The translations under genes and the position numbers were made by a program. From positions 372,001 to 436,000 of the forward strand of contig JAGYVD010000001.1 of assembly GCA_021209875.1 (NCBI GenBank): 64,000 nucleotides of DNA, read 5' to 3'. This document shows positions 49,623-62,016 of this stretch, piece after piece (position 1 is the stretch's first letter; each line of letters begins with the position of its first letter). The DNA comes from Rosellinia necatrix (Eukaryota > Ascomycota > Sordariomycetes > Xylariales > Xylariaceae). A model generated the notes under the pieces. The model did not search any database, was not told where the DNA came from, and saw only the letters and a program-made list of their open reading frames with translations.

Positions 49623-50421
49623 ATAGACAAGCGCGCACAGACTCGTTGCAGAGTTTGTGAATGGGTTGAGGGCGTGAAGAGTCCTTTCAAGGTTAATGAA
49701 TAGATAAATCGTTTATGACAGAGTAACAAGTATGCAAATTGATTGGTTGGAAGATCTCGTGGGTTGAAACAATGGCGAGCTCTAGGCGATTTTGCGGATG
49801 ATCGGATTAAGTACTGGGTATCAGGTATCGCGGGTGGAAAACAGGGAATATTTATGTACAAAGATTCTTTGGATTAAATTTCTTCTGAGTCACGGCCATA
49901 GTGATCACCCCAAGACTGGATATATAGATCATATATACACCAGGGTCTATTCTTTTGTCAGTAATAGGGGGTTTCATGTGCCCCACTCAATACATAGACT
50001 TGGTTTGGCCGGCCGTGGTAAAACGACTAAAGTGGTAGGATACTTTAATGTGTTGAAGCAACATATAAATATAAAGTATCTTTTTCTACATTATTTTCCT
50101 TAGTTCTGGCAATTGTATGGTCTATGCATATTCTCTCTATAACTAGCTGCTAAATTAGCGACAACTGTTGAATCAGACAATCATAGATGGATGGGTGAGG
50201 GGTCGTGAATGAGGGGCAGGTTGGTGGAGCACTACGTAGTAGGTACTTAGTGGCTCGGCATAAACCCAACCCATTTTCACTCCTAATTAAGTACTTTGCC
50301 TTTAGAGTTCCCATGGCTAGGATAGACAGAGTAGGATATCTTCTATGAAGCATTTCGCTCCACTTCGGCATGGATATAGAGCAAAAGGAGCGAAAGAAAA
50401 GATGAAGGGGAAAGGGGGAAA

Positions 50422-50454
<33 letters not shown>

Positions 50455-50677
50455 AAGAGAGAGAAACACTTACAAAAACACTTATCATGATAGGGTGGAG
50501 CACATCGTGGGTAGCTTATAAGGTGTCTCTGCTTACTTTTCCTAGCTAGGTAGCCATCCCTCAGCTTATAGGCAGTAATAACTATTGCGTCCTTCCAGCT
50601 ATAGGTAAGCCACACTTTTTTTTCATTTCGCATTTTCCCAAGCCCACATCTCAAGTGAAGGCAAGCGCGTCGTTCGA
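49623..50677. other. Intergenic region between the coiled-coil and HET genes
   Basis: AT-richer than the genes, with a (GA)n run at 50425-50464. No gene supported. The last 150 bases before 50678 contain the probable promoter of the HET gene. Confidence 0.55.
50425..50464. repeat. (GA)n purine tract
   Basis: GA units with AAAG interruptions in non-coding DNA about 230 bp before the HET gene. Confidence 0.85.
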
Positions 50678-53002
50678 ATGGGCCTCTGTCCGGCATGTAA
50701 AGGCCTCGACGTAGTCGCAGCGGTGCATCGAGCGCAAAAGCCCCCAGAACCCCCGCACGAAGACGAGGACGACGATGGGCACGGCGTGGTTGGTGGATGG
50801 CATGCGCTTGGCCGCGATGTCCTCGCCTCGGCTTCAACCTGCCAGTTATGCGCCTTGGTTTGCCAGGGCTGGAGGAAGTGGCGCGAGAAGGTGATCCGCG
50901 AGGCCGTCGTGGATGACATGTTTGATGAGTCAAACCCGCCCAAGGATCTTCGCGACGACATCAGCAAGATCGGGGCGTATGTAGAAGGGAGGACGGCGTT
51001 CAGCTTTGAGCGACGGGAACGTTATAGTGCCCAAGGCGAGAAGTGGAACTGCGTCCTCGCCATAGCCTGTACCAGTGTCAGCCCCGTTTCGTCCTTCGAT
51101 GTTCATGATCAACTCGTGGCAGAATTGAGAATTACTCATGCCAGCGACGACAGAGACGACTCTGCCGAACTCGCGGGGTTCGAGCTCGGCATCACGGTTG
51201 GGGAAGATCCCATGTCGCCATCAGGCGTTGCAACCGTAAAGGACTGGCTGCATCGCTGCGTATCGGAGCACGAGCCTTGCCGTGCTGGGATCGGAGCAGC
51301 GAGCCTGCCTACGAGGATCATTGACGTGGATGATGGGCTGAACAGCGACACCATCTTCTTACGGGAAAGTACCGCCGGGGTTGATGCCCGCTACGTGGCT
51401 CTTAGCCATTGCTGGGGGACCTCGCGCCCACTGTGTCTCACATCCGCTACTCTCGAGACCCATAAGCAAGGTATCTCTATTCGGGACCTCCCTAGAACTT
51501 TCAAAGACGCCGTGACCATTGTCCAGACCCTCGGGCTCCGCTATATTTGGATCGACAGCTTATGCATCGTCCAAGATGATGCCGAAGATTGGCGCAGGGA
51601 GGCCGGTCGCATGGCAGGGGTATACCGGGATGCGCATCTGGTTCTTTCCGCGGCCCGAGCCGGCTCAGATGAGGAGGGCTTCCTCGGTATCCGACCGAGA
51701 CCAGACCACGTTACGCTTACTACTCGGGGCGCTGACAAACCTCTCACTTTGACCCTTTTACCACCTGGGCCACTATGGAAGCAGGACAGCCTCGCCACCC
51801 ATATCCTCGCCGACGAGTCACTGAGTCACCGGGCATGGTGTTTACAAGAGCGCTACCTCGCGCGTAGGATTCTACATTACGGGACACAGCAGATGATCTG
51901 GGAATGTGGCGAGCTCATCGCCGCCGAAGACGGCGATTTCGCGCCCATCGCCAAGGATCAGCTGGGGCGGATCGCCAGGTCCGCGACCCTGGCCACGACC
52001 GTCTTCAACTCAAGGACGCGAGACGTCGACGGGGAAACAGAGGCGCCGGAGCACAGGCACATGGAGTGGCACGCCATGATCGAGGATTACACCAGCCGGG
52101 CCATAACGAAGGATTCGGACCGCCTCCCAGCGCTACTCGGCCTGCGCGCGGCGCTCGAGTCGGAGCTGGACGACCATTACCTGAGCGGGATCTGGCTTAG
52201 GGGGCTCCTGGAGGGGCTCGCGTGGTGCGCCGCGTCGCGCGACAACCCGCTTGCCCGACCGGAGGGTTTCACGGGCCCGTCGTGGACATGGGCGTCCGTG
52301 AAGGGCCCGGTCCAGTTCCCCATGTACTCGTGGTTCGACAAGCGGGCCCACTGGAAAGTGCAGAGTACCTTCGAGCCCCTAGCCGACTACACAGGCCACG
52401 GCGAGGAGCCAGACGACGATATCGCCGCCGCCGCCGCCGCCGCCCCAGGTCCCCAGCGGCTAGAGTTGCTCGCGCCCGTCGTCCCCGTCCGCGGCGCGCG
52501 GCCGCGAGCCAAGACGCCGCCGGAGAGCGGGGCGGTCCTGGGGAACGCGCCGGACCGGTCGGCCGTGGCGGGCCGGAGCTTCTGTTTCCGGGCGCGCGAC
52601 GGCCACGGCGCGGCCGGCAAGACGCGGGAGTTCTGGATCGACGGCGGGTTCGACGTCGAGGGGGAAGGGGAGGGCGAGGGCGAGGGCGCCGCCGTCGACG
52701 CGAGCGAGCTGCACCTGGTTTTCCTGGCGCGGCTGCCGTTCATCTTCGAGGACTCCGACTTCCTCGAGCACCGCTTCGGGCTCCTGGTCGTGCGCCAGGG
52801 CGAGACGACGGGCGACGGCAGCGACGGCAGCTATAGGAGGGTCGGGTTCGTGGACGGATGCCTGCTTCGCAGGAGCCTGCTGCTTCGGAAGGAGACCGTC
52901 GCCGCGTGGCCGTGGCATGGCGGCGACATGTACGCCCCCGAGGTGAACGGGTTGGCCCCGGATCCTCTTAGGCTCGAACGGGATCGGGTTACGCTCATAT
53001 AG
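50678..53002 (+). CDS. HET-domain (heterokaryon incompatibility) protein
   Basis: An intronless 774-residue frame. The N-terminal 60 residues hold a CPACKGLD motif and a CQLCALV motif, a cysteine pairing often found before HET domains. The HET domain itself is clear: YVALSHCWG from residue 239, the DLPRTFKDA block, YIWIDSLCI from residue 289 with IVQDDAEDW, the GVYRDAHLVLSAARA block, and further down LSHRAWCLQERYLARRILHYG from residue 382. The C-terminal 300 residues are variable and contain an Ala run, a Gly-Glu repeat (GEGEGEGEG) and a late region with no named domain. HET-domain proteins trigger cell death when unlike individuals fuse. No NACHT, WD40 or SesB-like partner domain is present. 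Codon bias rises sharply in the last third, where the reverse strand shows open shadows. Confidence 0.93.
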   Translation: MGLCPACKGLDVVAAVHRAQKPPEPPHEDEDDDGHGVVGGWHALGRDVLASASTCQLCALVCQGWRKWREKVIREAVVDDMFDESNPPKDLRDDISKIGAYVEGRTAFSFERRERYSAQGEKWNCVLAIACTSVSPVSSFDVHDQLVAELRITHASDDRDDSAELAGFELGITVGEDPMSPSGVATVKDWLHRCVSEHEPCRAGIGAASLPTRIIDVDDGLNSDTIFLRESTAGVDARYVALSHCWGTSRPLCLTSATLETHKQGISIRDLPRTFKDAVTIVQTLGLRYIWIDSLCIVQDDAEDWRREAGRMAGVYRDAHLVLSAARAGSDEEGFLGIRPRPDHVTLTTRGADKPLTLTLLPPGPLWKQDSLATHILADESLSHRAWCLQERYLARRILHYGTQQMIWECGELIAAEDGDFAPIAKDQLGRIARSATLATTVFNSRTRDVDGETEAPEHRHMEWHAMIEDYTSRAITKDSDRLPALLGLRAALESELDDHYLSGIWLRGLLEGLAWCAASRDNPLARPEGFTGPSWTWASVKGPVQFPMYSWFDKRAHWKVQSTFEPLADYTGHGEEPDDDIAAAAAAAPGPQRLELLAPVVPVRGARPRAKTPPESGAVLGNAPDRSAVAGRSFCFRARDGHGAAGKTREFWIDGGFDVEGEGEGEGEGAAVDASELHLVFLARLPFIFEDSDFLEHRFGLLVVRQGETTGDGSDGSYRRVGFVDGCLLRRSLLLRKETVAAWPWHGGDMYAPEVNGLAPDPLRLERDRVTLI

Positions 53003-53949
53003 ATGGCATTTTAGGGGCAACATTGAGTCTTCACCAAATTAATTATAAACCGCTTGGCAGCTAGTTATACCCTTTACTAGTACTACAAAACCAGTGCGCC
53101 GCGGTATTGTGCATGAAGATCATGCATGAAAGGGTAACATTACGTCTTCACCAAATTAACTACAAACCGCTTGGCAACTATACCCTTTATTAATGCTAGA
53201 GAAGCAGTGAAATTGTTTATTGGTTAATAGTTTGTTCTGCACTTGCGTAATACGTAATCCTATTTATACTACCTAATTAACTACGGGAAAACCGCTGGGC
53301 AGCTATACCTTTTATTAGTACTAAGAAAGCAGTGAAGGTAAGATAAACCGCTTGGCAGCTATACCCTTTGTTAGTGCTAGAGAAGCAGTGAAGGTAAGAT
53401 AAGCCGCTTGGCAGCTATACCCTTTGTTAGTGCTAGAGAAGCAGTGAAGGTAAGATAAGCCGCTTAGCAGCTATACCCTTTGTTAGTGCTAGAGAAGCAG
53501 CGAAAAAGAGTCACTGGGAGTTATTCATTTAGTTACTGCTTGATTATAGTTTGGAGCGATTGAAAGTAAAACTATAGAAGGTGGGAGATATGGTGATTAA
53601 TATGGAAGTCTACCGTAATAAGCAACCACTCAACACTGTGGGCCATCCGTCCCTAACAATGATGAGATATATTATTTTTGTTTACGGAATCTGTGTCACG
53701 GGGTCAAGTAAAAGAACGTTAAGCAGAATATCTGAATTGGGCATTAGCTACAAGACGCGAGCAGCAGCCGCAATCGTGATGCAACTTGTTTTGAAATACA
53801 ACCAGTGCAAAAACTTCTTAAAACTATCTTGTCCGATCAGAACTGCTGTCCTTCCGGACTACCAAATTGGTGATGCTCTTGCTGAGCTGATCTATGGACC
53901 ATCCACACACCGAATTTTCAACACTTCCTTAAGAGACACAAACAAGCAC
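53003..53949. other. Intergenic region between convergent HET and BTB-like genes, mostly a tandem array
   Basis: The repeated block is listed separately. A 180-codon plus-strand frame at 53581-54123 overlaps the BTB-like gene and is treated as antisense shadow plus intergenic sequence. Confidence 0.5.
53046..53507. repeat. 56-bp tandem array with two older, longer-period copies
   Basis: The core CCGCTTGGCAGCTATACCC recurs with CCGCT at 53050, 53167, 53292, 53348, 53404 and 53460. The last four are exactly 56 bp apart and nearly identical. Each holds TTAGTGCTAGAGAAGCAGTG or a close variant and ends GGTAAGATA. The first two sit in a 117-bp unit that also repeats CTTCACCAAATTAA. The array lies at the 3' ends of two convergent genes. 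Confidence 0.93.
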
Positions 53950-55252
53950 TTAAATACGAGGGCGAGTGAAGAGCTTGGTCTCCTCAAGCGTGAAAGGAGA
54001 CACGTCCTCCCGCTGGCGCATAGCGACGTTGCTGACATGACGAACAAGATCATAATCGATTCTGTCGCTGTACAGGCAGAAGATAGGCGCTGGACAAAAC
54101 TCCCACAGGAGCAAGCCGAATGAGTGGTTGAGGAAAGCGCGAGGGCCGTCGCTGCGGACGTGGTTCTTGTAGGCGCGGTAGGCCTTGTTGACGTCCATGA
54201 TCTGCTTCATGTGGAAGTTCTGCGTCAGGCCGTTGGACGGGACAGCGGGCCAGTTGCGGAAGGCGCTGAAGTAGCCGCGAGTGCAGCTCACGACGGCGTT
54301 GTAGACGGCGGGGCTGCAGCGGAACCGGTTCGCGAGGCACAGCGCCTTTATGTAGTCCGCCCCCACGTACTCCTGGTGGCCGAGGATCGGGCCGCGGGCG
54401 CCGTAGATCACCTGCAAGAGGATCTTGAACTCTGACACGCCGACGCCGGGGAACATCACGCAGCCCATCGTCGCGCCGGGGGATCCGTTGTGGAACGCGT
54501 CGAACAGCAACTGGGACGAGCGCAGGACCCTGGCGTGGATCAGGACACGCGTGCCGTCCACCATGGCGGCAACAATGCGGCTGGATGGGGGAAGTTAGTT
54601 CCGCCAGACCCAAAGGTGCATGGGCAGACTTACCTTCCATCCATGATCATTCGCCTCGGGGCCATGAAGTGGAAGAGATCGTGGTTCAAGGCCTTGAAAT
54701 CGTCTTCGGAGAGGGCGATAGTAATTGGCAAATCTCTATATCCTTGATATCCAGTGGGGGGGCGGGAGGCGCCATTCTGATGGGAAGTGTAGTTAACTCC
54801 GAGATAGTGATAGGTCCTGGGGACATTGGTGGAGTGCAAGTGGCCTTGGTTAGGGGCAGTCGTGACAATGGGTGCCTGCTGGGCCGGTCCAGAGACAAAC
54901 GGGATCAATGCGCGAGACTCGTTGACTTCTTCCTCTATTCGAGTGTTAGGATTTGTTCATAGCTGGTAGAGTAGTGATCCGGGCAGAATACCATCTTGAG
55001 TCACAGGTTCAGAATCTTCGACTTCGGTCAGGGCTCCGGCTGCTTGATCCACATTCTGAACAGCCTCAACTTCAGTAGTGGCGCTTTGACCAGAAACAGC
55101 AGGCTCGACATACTAGGAGATGATTAGATATTTCTCTCGTTGTGGCATTGTAGACTCACATTGGTGCCGTTGGCGATGATGATGGAGCTCGACTGGTTGG
55201 AGACTGCGTCCCCGTTATGCTGTTGCTCCTGCATAACTTGATTGTCCGACAT
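53950..55252 (-). CDS. BTB/POZ-like domain protein
   Basis: Four exons on the minus strand: 55160-55252, 54992-55112, 54634-54934 and 53950-54580, giving 381 residues. Introns are 47, 57 and 53 nt with donors GTGAGT, GTATTC and GTAAGT. Acceptors are CTAG, ATAG and CCAG, and a clean TCCTAAC branch site sits in the second intron. Without splicing the second exon meets a stop, so splicing is needed. The N-terminal 170 residues are Gln/Ser/Thr-rich and look disordered. From MIMDGS (about 169) the pattern resembles a fungal BTB: DGTRVLIHARVLRSSQLLFDAF, then MFPGVGVSEFKILLQVIYG, then YIKALCLANRFRC with RGYFSAF. That is strand-helix, IH..VL, the acidic-loop strand, and the later helices. Such proteins often act as adaptors. 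The partner is unknown. Confidence 0.75.
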
Positions 55253-58200
55253 CTTGTCCAGAGGCTCGGGTTGACAGCAGGGTGTTCGTTTTTCGTAACT
55301 GTGTCAAGGACTATAGCCGTATGTTAGCCTCGATGTTCATTGGATCTGCCGAGTATACATCACCCAAGGCACCAACGTGCATATTACCACGAGGAATACA
55401 AACGCCTGAAATAACAAGGGCAAAAGACTTGTAAGAAGAAGTGATAGGATGGATCATGCGAAAACATATGGTGGGGAGGATATGCCGTGGCTAGCGGCGG
55501 GGGTGGAGGGAGATGGATAGATAACCTTGGAGCTTAACGCAAGGTAACTTAATCATCACCCAGATGGAGGTGCCGTGATAAGGGCGGGGGGAAGAATACA
55601 AGACGGTGCCAGAGAGATAGAAGCATGAATTATAGATGACACGGGTTGCAATTTTGGAGCGAGAGGGTAATTGTAGGGTAGAAGTGGTCGACGCACAAGA
55701 AACTCACTAGTAATTGTTAAACCGCTTTCCAAGTACAGGATAGCACAGAAGGTTAGGAGAATCCGAAGCAGAGGACTGCGAAATGAATTGATGAGAATGA
55801 ATAACTAGAAGCACGCGGTAGAGGGAAATGTAGTGCTTCTGTTATATAACAGGATTGCTTACCGACGCGCGATTGAGAGGTGGGAAAAGCGTGTAGGTAG
55901 GAGGGAGGATGCCCAAAGTGGTGCAAGAAGTAGGGAAGGCAAGCTATAAGGGAGATGATAGATGGATCCAACAACCAGAGATTTTTATTAACAGCCCCAA
56001 GTCCAGTGGCAGGAACCAAAATTAGGAAATGGGAAGGCACAGGAGTGAAGGAGCTTACTTGGGTTTGCTACCGGTGGGCGTTGGTACCTCAGTTATACAG
56101 AGTTATATTTATTGGACTCTCAGGTACGTGTTTCGAAGATGGTAAAAGTATTCCCAAGGATTTTGAAGCCCAAGAAATGGGTAGGAGAAACAGAGCACTA
56201 CCTTGTTTAGTGTATTTATGCTTCATTTTCTTCTAATATGTCTAGGTACTTGGATGTACCTACAATATGGAGCTTGCTACCTCGAGACCCAAAGTAGTGG
56301 TACTTATTGAAGCTATCGTAACGCAAGTCAAACATGTACATGGACTTCTTGCAGAGGGCAGGTGCAGATTGATACATGAAGGCAGGCTGGTTGACCGGGG
56401 TGTCCGGAGTGCGGAGCCGGGATAAGCGGAGCCCTGACCAATAAAGCCGGGCGCGAGGCCGGAGGCAGAACCAGATGGGATCAACCAGATAGTGTTGAAG
56501 CAGTGAGCATAAATTCAAGAAGGTAGTTACTGTCAAATAAGAAAACGCTTGCTTGTGTGATAATTGCTACCGCATTACACATAAACACGCAACCCAAGTC
56601 AGAGTTATTCACTATTCACAGATGCGGAAGAGTCCTCTTTATACCTGAAAGCCAGTGATATTTTATTTGTTAATAATGCCTGTTTTATGTGAAATAATGT
56701 GAGTAATGACTTTTCTGTAATTCTCAGTCGCTTCTATTATAGCCGAGTATTAAGCGTAGAGTTTACAATAACAGAGGAACTATGTACTTGACAAGAGCTG
56801 TAGATTCTGGTAGCATATGTTTTGTAGGCTTAAGGTATTTAGAAGAGTCAAGGATATTCTGGAATTAAGTTTGTAGATAAAAATGAAATAATTCGGTTTT
56901 AATCGTAAGTTTTGTTCTCAAGGATGGGTGGGATAGATAGCCACGACAAATGAGACCCGGAGCATTGAATGACAGTACATAGTGAATGAATTTCCTTATA
57001 TTTAGAGTGAAGGTATCAATGTTCTAGTTTTGATCTCCTATTATTATCATGTTAGATATCATGAGAAACCTGTGGGGCTATGGGGAGGCGTGTCAACTTC
57101 TTATCTATTTCGAAATGCCCTGGCCCTGTTCGGGTCGCCTGTATTACTACACCAATATGAAATCCTCTACGCTAGGTTCATGCTCTGGTCAGAGTTCGCT
57201 GTCCATCACGCCACAAATATATGCCGGCGCGACAACCTGATATCTGTCTTACTTGCTTCCGACCCCCTAAGCAGAAAAGGAGGACCAAATCTAGCCAAGA
57301 GCACTACAGCCGTTCTCCACTGTTGGAATACGCCCTGCCAATGTGGGCAGTATCAAGGAGTAGAAACGCTCAATTGGCCAGCACGCAACAGATCCTCCAG
57401 CAGATCCACGAGGCAAATAGCAGAAGATGGTGATTATCACGGAACAAGTTTTCGGGACAAGGTGCAGTCAAATGAGCATCTAAAGCTCGCTTAATGGTCT
57501 CGAGGCACCTTTGTTCCGCTGTAGCGTCTGAACATCCCTCCGCCCCTACCATTGTCTACAACTATAAGTCGTGACGATATTACGATTAGGATCGTTGAAA
57601 ATATTAAGCCAGATGTAAAATAACCCTTCGATATTCTCCGGACTCGGATGTTCATCTATCCTCTCTTCTGAGGTTGCGGTTTAAAGCACTCTGTGGAATG
57701 CGAAGACGAGTGACAGCGCCCGATGGATGCCGTGCTGGTCTTTACAGGAGGTAAGAAGGCTGGTGTTGTTGTGGTCAATTCCTGATAAACTCCTACGGTA
57801 TGCTTGGATAAAGTTGGAAACTGGTATTTTTATCTAAGACAGATCTGGTAGCCCTACCGCTATAGATGAGGCGACGATGCAAGAGATATTCACTATAATC
57901 CCCCCTATTTGAAGTTCGTGGAAAAGATCTAGCCTAGACATGGTTGCGGTGCTATTCCCGCTGGCCTATTAAGTCATATACATAAAATAACAGTGTTCCA
58001 TAAAGTCAAAATCTTTGCCCTCGGGCATTTTGGGGTTAGCCCGCTCCCTAGTTCGATGTCCATGTAGACAATTTATCGCACCCAAAGGGTCTATTGTGAT
58101 GGTATTGCGTATCTGCGCATTAAGCTTAACGGAAAACGTCAATGAGACGAACCTGAACTATCGTGCTGAAGGCAGTGGTTCGTATAGAAATAGCTGCACC

Positions 58201-60904
58201 GCAGCAATGGTCGTAGCGGGACAGAGCTAGATAGTAAGGTTATTTTACAATTTTGAGTACATCCCTGCGTATTTGCACTATCTCGCTTGGTGTGTACGTC
58301 TCTACCTTTTAATACTACCAAACTTGCAACTATTAAGCTGTACAATGCAAATAATACAAATATTAATATGGCTCTTATGCAATTTGTAAGAGGTCTTATA
58401 AAAACTTACAGTTGTCGAGCTTTCGTTGGGTATTACGGGCTTCCGTTTGAGCAGCTCTGGATCTACTACACAGTTTCTAGGCTACTATTCGCTCTACCTC
58501 GAGGCAATTGATGGAGATAACATAGCTACCACTTGGCATCACTGCCAGGTGGTTTGACGTTTGGTAACGAGTGGCATTGCCAATTTCCAATCCAGGCAAC
58601 TAAAGCTAGGAGAATGTGGGATCGCTAAATTAACCGCCCGTCGACGCGGCACAGTCGCAGCTCGTCGTCGACCGTTCATCTTGTACGTCATGGGAGTCTT
58701 TTCAGCTGTTACATGCTTTCAGCGTCAAACAGAGAACATGCTGTTGGTGTTGATCTTAAGATGGTCGTGAAGCCCCTTTCTCCTCTGCCTAATACATTGA
58801 GTGTTAACTCCCGGACTTGGTTAGTCGCGGCAACGAAACCATCAATCATTGCATAGCGAAAGCTCTTATTCCCCAAGCATTTCCAACTCCTCCATCGCCT
58901 ATGAACCCGAACCACACCGAAATTCCATTCAAGACCAAAGGAAGATGATACAACTAGGTTTCTTCACCACAAGTCGCCATTGAGATAAGCTCCAAGGTAG
59001 CAAGAGAAAAAAAAAAAGGCTAGGCTATAATTAAGGATATATTTAGGCTTCAGTTGTTGCACGTATCACCGTAGTCACTAATTGATATTATTTTCGTACG
59101 TAGACTATGCGGGGGAGCTACCAAAATATGGCAGACGGCTCTCGATCGCCCCAGCCTCAGCACCAGCTTTCTACGAAGGCTGATCTATACAATGCAAGCA
59201 TGCACTCGTTCAAGTGGTAGCGATTGAAGAAGCACGCGGTCAAGTGTGCATAATGTGCATATTTTTAGGCAAATGCTATACAAAGAGACGCAACGGCAAT
59301 CCCGAGTATGTTCCCGTTTCGAATTCAATGCATGGTGAGAGTCCGACCACGGCGCTAATTAATGGTTTGCCATTCTTCTATTAATGGCCGGTTACCCTAT
59401 GGGCGGGCTAGTAGTGAAAGGAGGTATGCTTCCTCAGCGCTCGAGATTGCCTAAACGATCTAATCGGCAAACAGGTATATATATCAAGTCATCAAGACAA
59501 TAACCAACGCTAGTCTGCTGGTCGCATACGCGGCATATTGCTTTTCGTAACCCCTTATAAAGGATCAGAGTACGCTTCGGTTTTAAAGAGGGTTCTTCAA
59601 AACACTTGATGAGGTAAGAATCACATTCTTCCGCAAAAATGTTCCTGAGCTCCCCACAAGGTCTACCTCAGCTTAACTCACCAATGCCGATTCCCAGAGG
59701 TGTGCCTCTAACTTACGCGTCTACTCATTTTAGGGGACATTAGACACGACCTCAGGGGCTTGTATATATCTAATTAAGCGTGAATGCTACCTCATTCGTC
59801 ACATCTCGGATAATTACCTGAGACTGCTTCGCGGAATCCGAGTCGTCCACTGTCACCCTCGACGAAATGTCAGTGCCATCCGACTTCTTTTTCACCAATC
59901 AGCATCGAAGTCAACCGCCCTCCCCCCAGTGTGGTCGCTCTGCCTACTCGCGTGACTGCAGCCTCCGTTAGGCAATCAGTAAGCTTTCACCACGCCAGTA
60001 TGCTTTTTACGGCCCCGCTGTAGCGTTTTCATAACGGATTTCACTTAATGGATAAGCCTGCCGCAGTTCAACAGCCATACAGCGCCGATGCTGTTACCTA
60101 TAACAAACCCGCCAGCCATTTCCATCCCTTAGGACTACCTAGGTAGGTAGTTATTTATGTACTTACACCTAATTATTGCGATAACAACTCGAAACTGCCC
60201 CTTCAACTATTTAAGTCGAACATTAAGAGAACACTCACTCCTGCTCAAAGGGTCTAAATCGATAAGTTATGGATTAATTAATTGATTGACCCTTTCTTTG
60301 ATAGCTATAACTAGTAGAGAGACCACACCTGTCTACTATATTACATTACCTGCTGGTCTATTTTTATTCTCCCCCTTTCAAACTCCGCCATCAATCCATA
60401 ATGCCACACTCCTGCCCCTGAATTGCGTCATTCGTGTCTTGGCCCAAGAAGAAGCCAAATACTCGAAATGGAACAGTCGTTCGAGCCCATTGCCCCCCGG
60501 GCTAAATTGGCCGTGTTCTGATTAGGCGGGCTAGGGGGGGAGAGGGGAGGGGGGTCCTATTTGATGATCTAGCAAGGGAACTTGTGCACCTACTTGCTGT
60601 TCCGGTCCAGCGGCAGCATGATTCGCCTCAAAATCACCCGGCCAAACCAGCCAGCACTACTATCTATAAGGAGAGGCGAAGAGCAAAGCGTAGCAGGTAC
60701 GACAACAACGCACATGCCGAACCCCCACGATGCTGCAAGCAGGTCAAGGCCCACCCACGGCTGGAATGAGAAAACAGTTTCAAACGCCGTCATTGACTTC
60801 TCCAATCTTCCTCCGCACTAAACGACTACCCTCCTGACCTGTTTTCGTTCGTGGAACTCGAGGTTCTGCGCCAGACAACGGTCAACATACCGGGCGCTAT
60901 AAAC
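55253..60904. other. Long interval without a convincing gene
   Basis: Upstream of the BTB-like gene the sequence is purine-rich to about 56 kb. Beyond that it alternates between ordinary and AT-rich. Frames at 56216-56536 (-), 57030-57494 (+) and elsewhere have no recognisable domain, no consistent start and no splice support. A TACCTAGGTAGGTAG cluster lies at about 60136-60155. Confidence 0.45.
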
Positions 60905-61065
60905 TGTCACAATTCCTCCTGCTGGTAGTTTCAGAAATGACTTATGTTATTGCACGCAGGAGGAAGTTCCTCCTGTTGGTCTGTCGCCGGCTATTCTAGC
61001 TTATATACATGATCTTCTGGTCCGTGCCCGGTGGAGGCCTGGAGGCTGGGCTTAGTTCCGTGACA
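60905..61065. repeat. Second solo-LTR-like copy, without target duplication
   Basis: A 161-bp sequence with TGTCAC and GTGACA ends, homologous to 28803-28964 over its whole length with scattered differences. The flanks are TAAAC and GGGAC, which do not match. Either the duplication has mutated, or the copy arose by recombination between elements at different sites. Confidence 0.7.
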
Positions 61066-62016
61066 GGGACTATGACGAGGTAGCTTTTCCGAACGAACCG
61101 TTCATTCTTGAAAGGTTCGTCTATCCAAGCGTGTCTATGATGGATGAACGTAATAGTCAACCCGCAGAATATCATGTCGCTTAAGGGGTAGCTGGGCCCT
61201 GCAAGGCATATCTAAGAGCCTTGCATATTTCCATATAAAGCCACAGTTGGATATCATCAATGAGACCTATTTTCCCACGGATCAGCAGCGTATTTCCCGA
61301 AAATTTACCACGAAACAGACAGTGCATTCAGACGCCATTTTCCTGTCACCCAGTTATAGCAGTGGACCCAATATCCAAGGCTTTGGGTTTGGGGAAGTGG
61401 TTATGGGGCGTATTTACTGGTCAACATGCTCATCTGTGAATACGAAAGATTCAACTAACATCTCACTGCGCTTTTAAGACATAATCTTGAGACCCACAGG
61501 GAGGAGTAGAGATATGTGAGTGAAGAGGTAGTAAAAGAGATCGCTACCATCTGGGAGGGCGAATACGGCGCTAATTGGCGTGAAATCATTTACGAACTTA
61601 AGCCTCGTTGAGAACCATATATCGCACACAGCCTACGTGGTGTGAAATTGGTGGCTCATCTGTAAGAATTCATTACTTCCGACTCTATGATATTGTTTCG
61701 ATAGTCCGCCCCTAGGCCAGCCCGTACAGAGTAGGGTGCCATCCTAACCGAAAAAAAAAAAAAAAAAAAAGAATGTCGTCAAGGACTGTATTATCTACTA
61801 TAGGTATTACCATCTGCATTTTAATTGATCTTTAAATATCTATTTTCAAGGTCGCTTAGTTCTTGTCGCACTTATGGTTCTACGCGTCATACTTATCCAT
61901 TACCACAGATATATCATAGAAATCTCATATGTTTAATATTTAATAGGTCCTCGTAGCCAGGAAGTACCTAGAATCGACCATGGACAATGTTTGGCAATAA
62001 TCACATGGCCTTACAA

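Noticed and set aside
53292..53507. CRISPR-like repeat array
   Set aside because: The units are directly tandem at 56 bp with no unique spacers, and the DNA is fungal.
53581..54123. A 180-codon plus-strand frame
   Set aside because: It overlaps the last exon of the minus-strand BTB-like gene, which has consistent splice sites and domain pattern. The plus frame has no domain and its second half is the antisense of that exon.
57030..57494. A 154-codon plus-strand frame
   Set aside because: No in-frame ATG at its head, no recognisable domain, and competing frames of equal quality on both strands.
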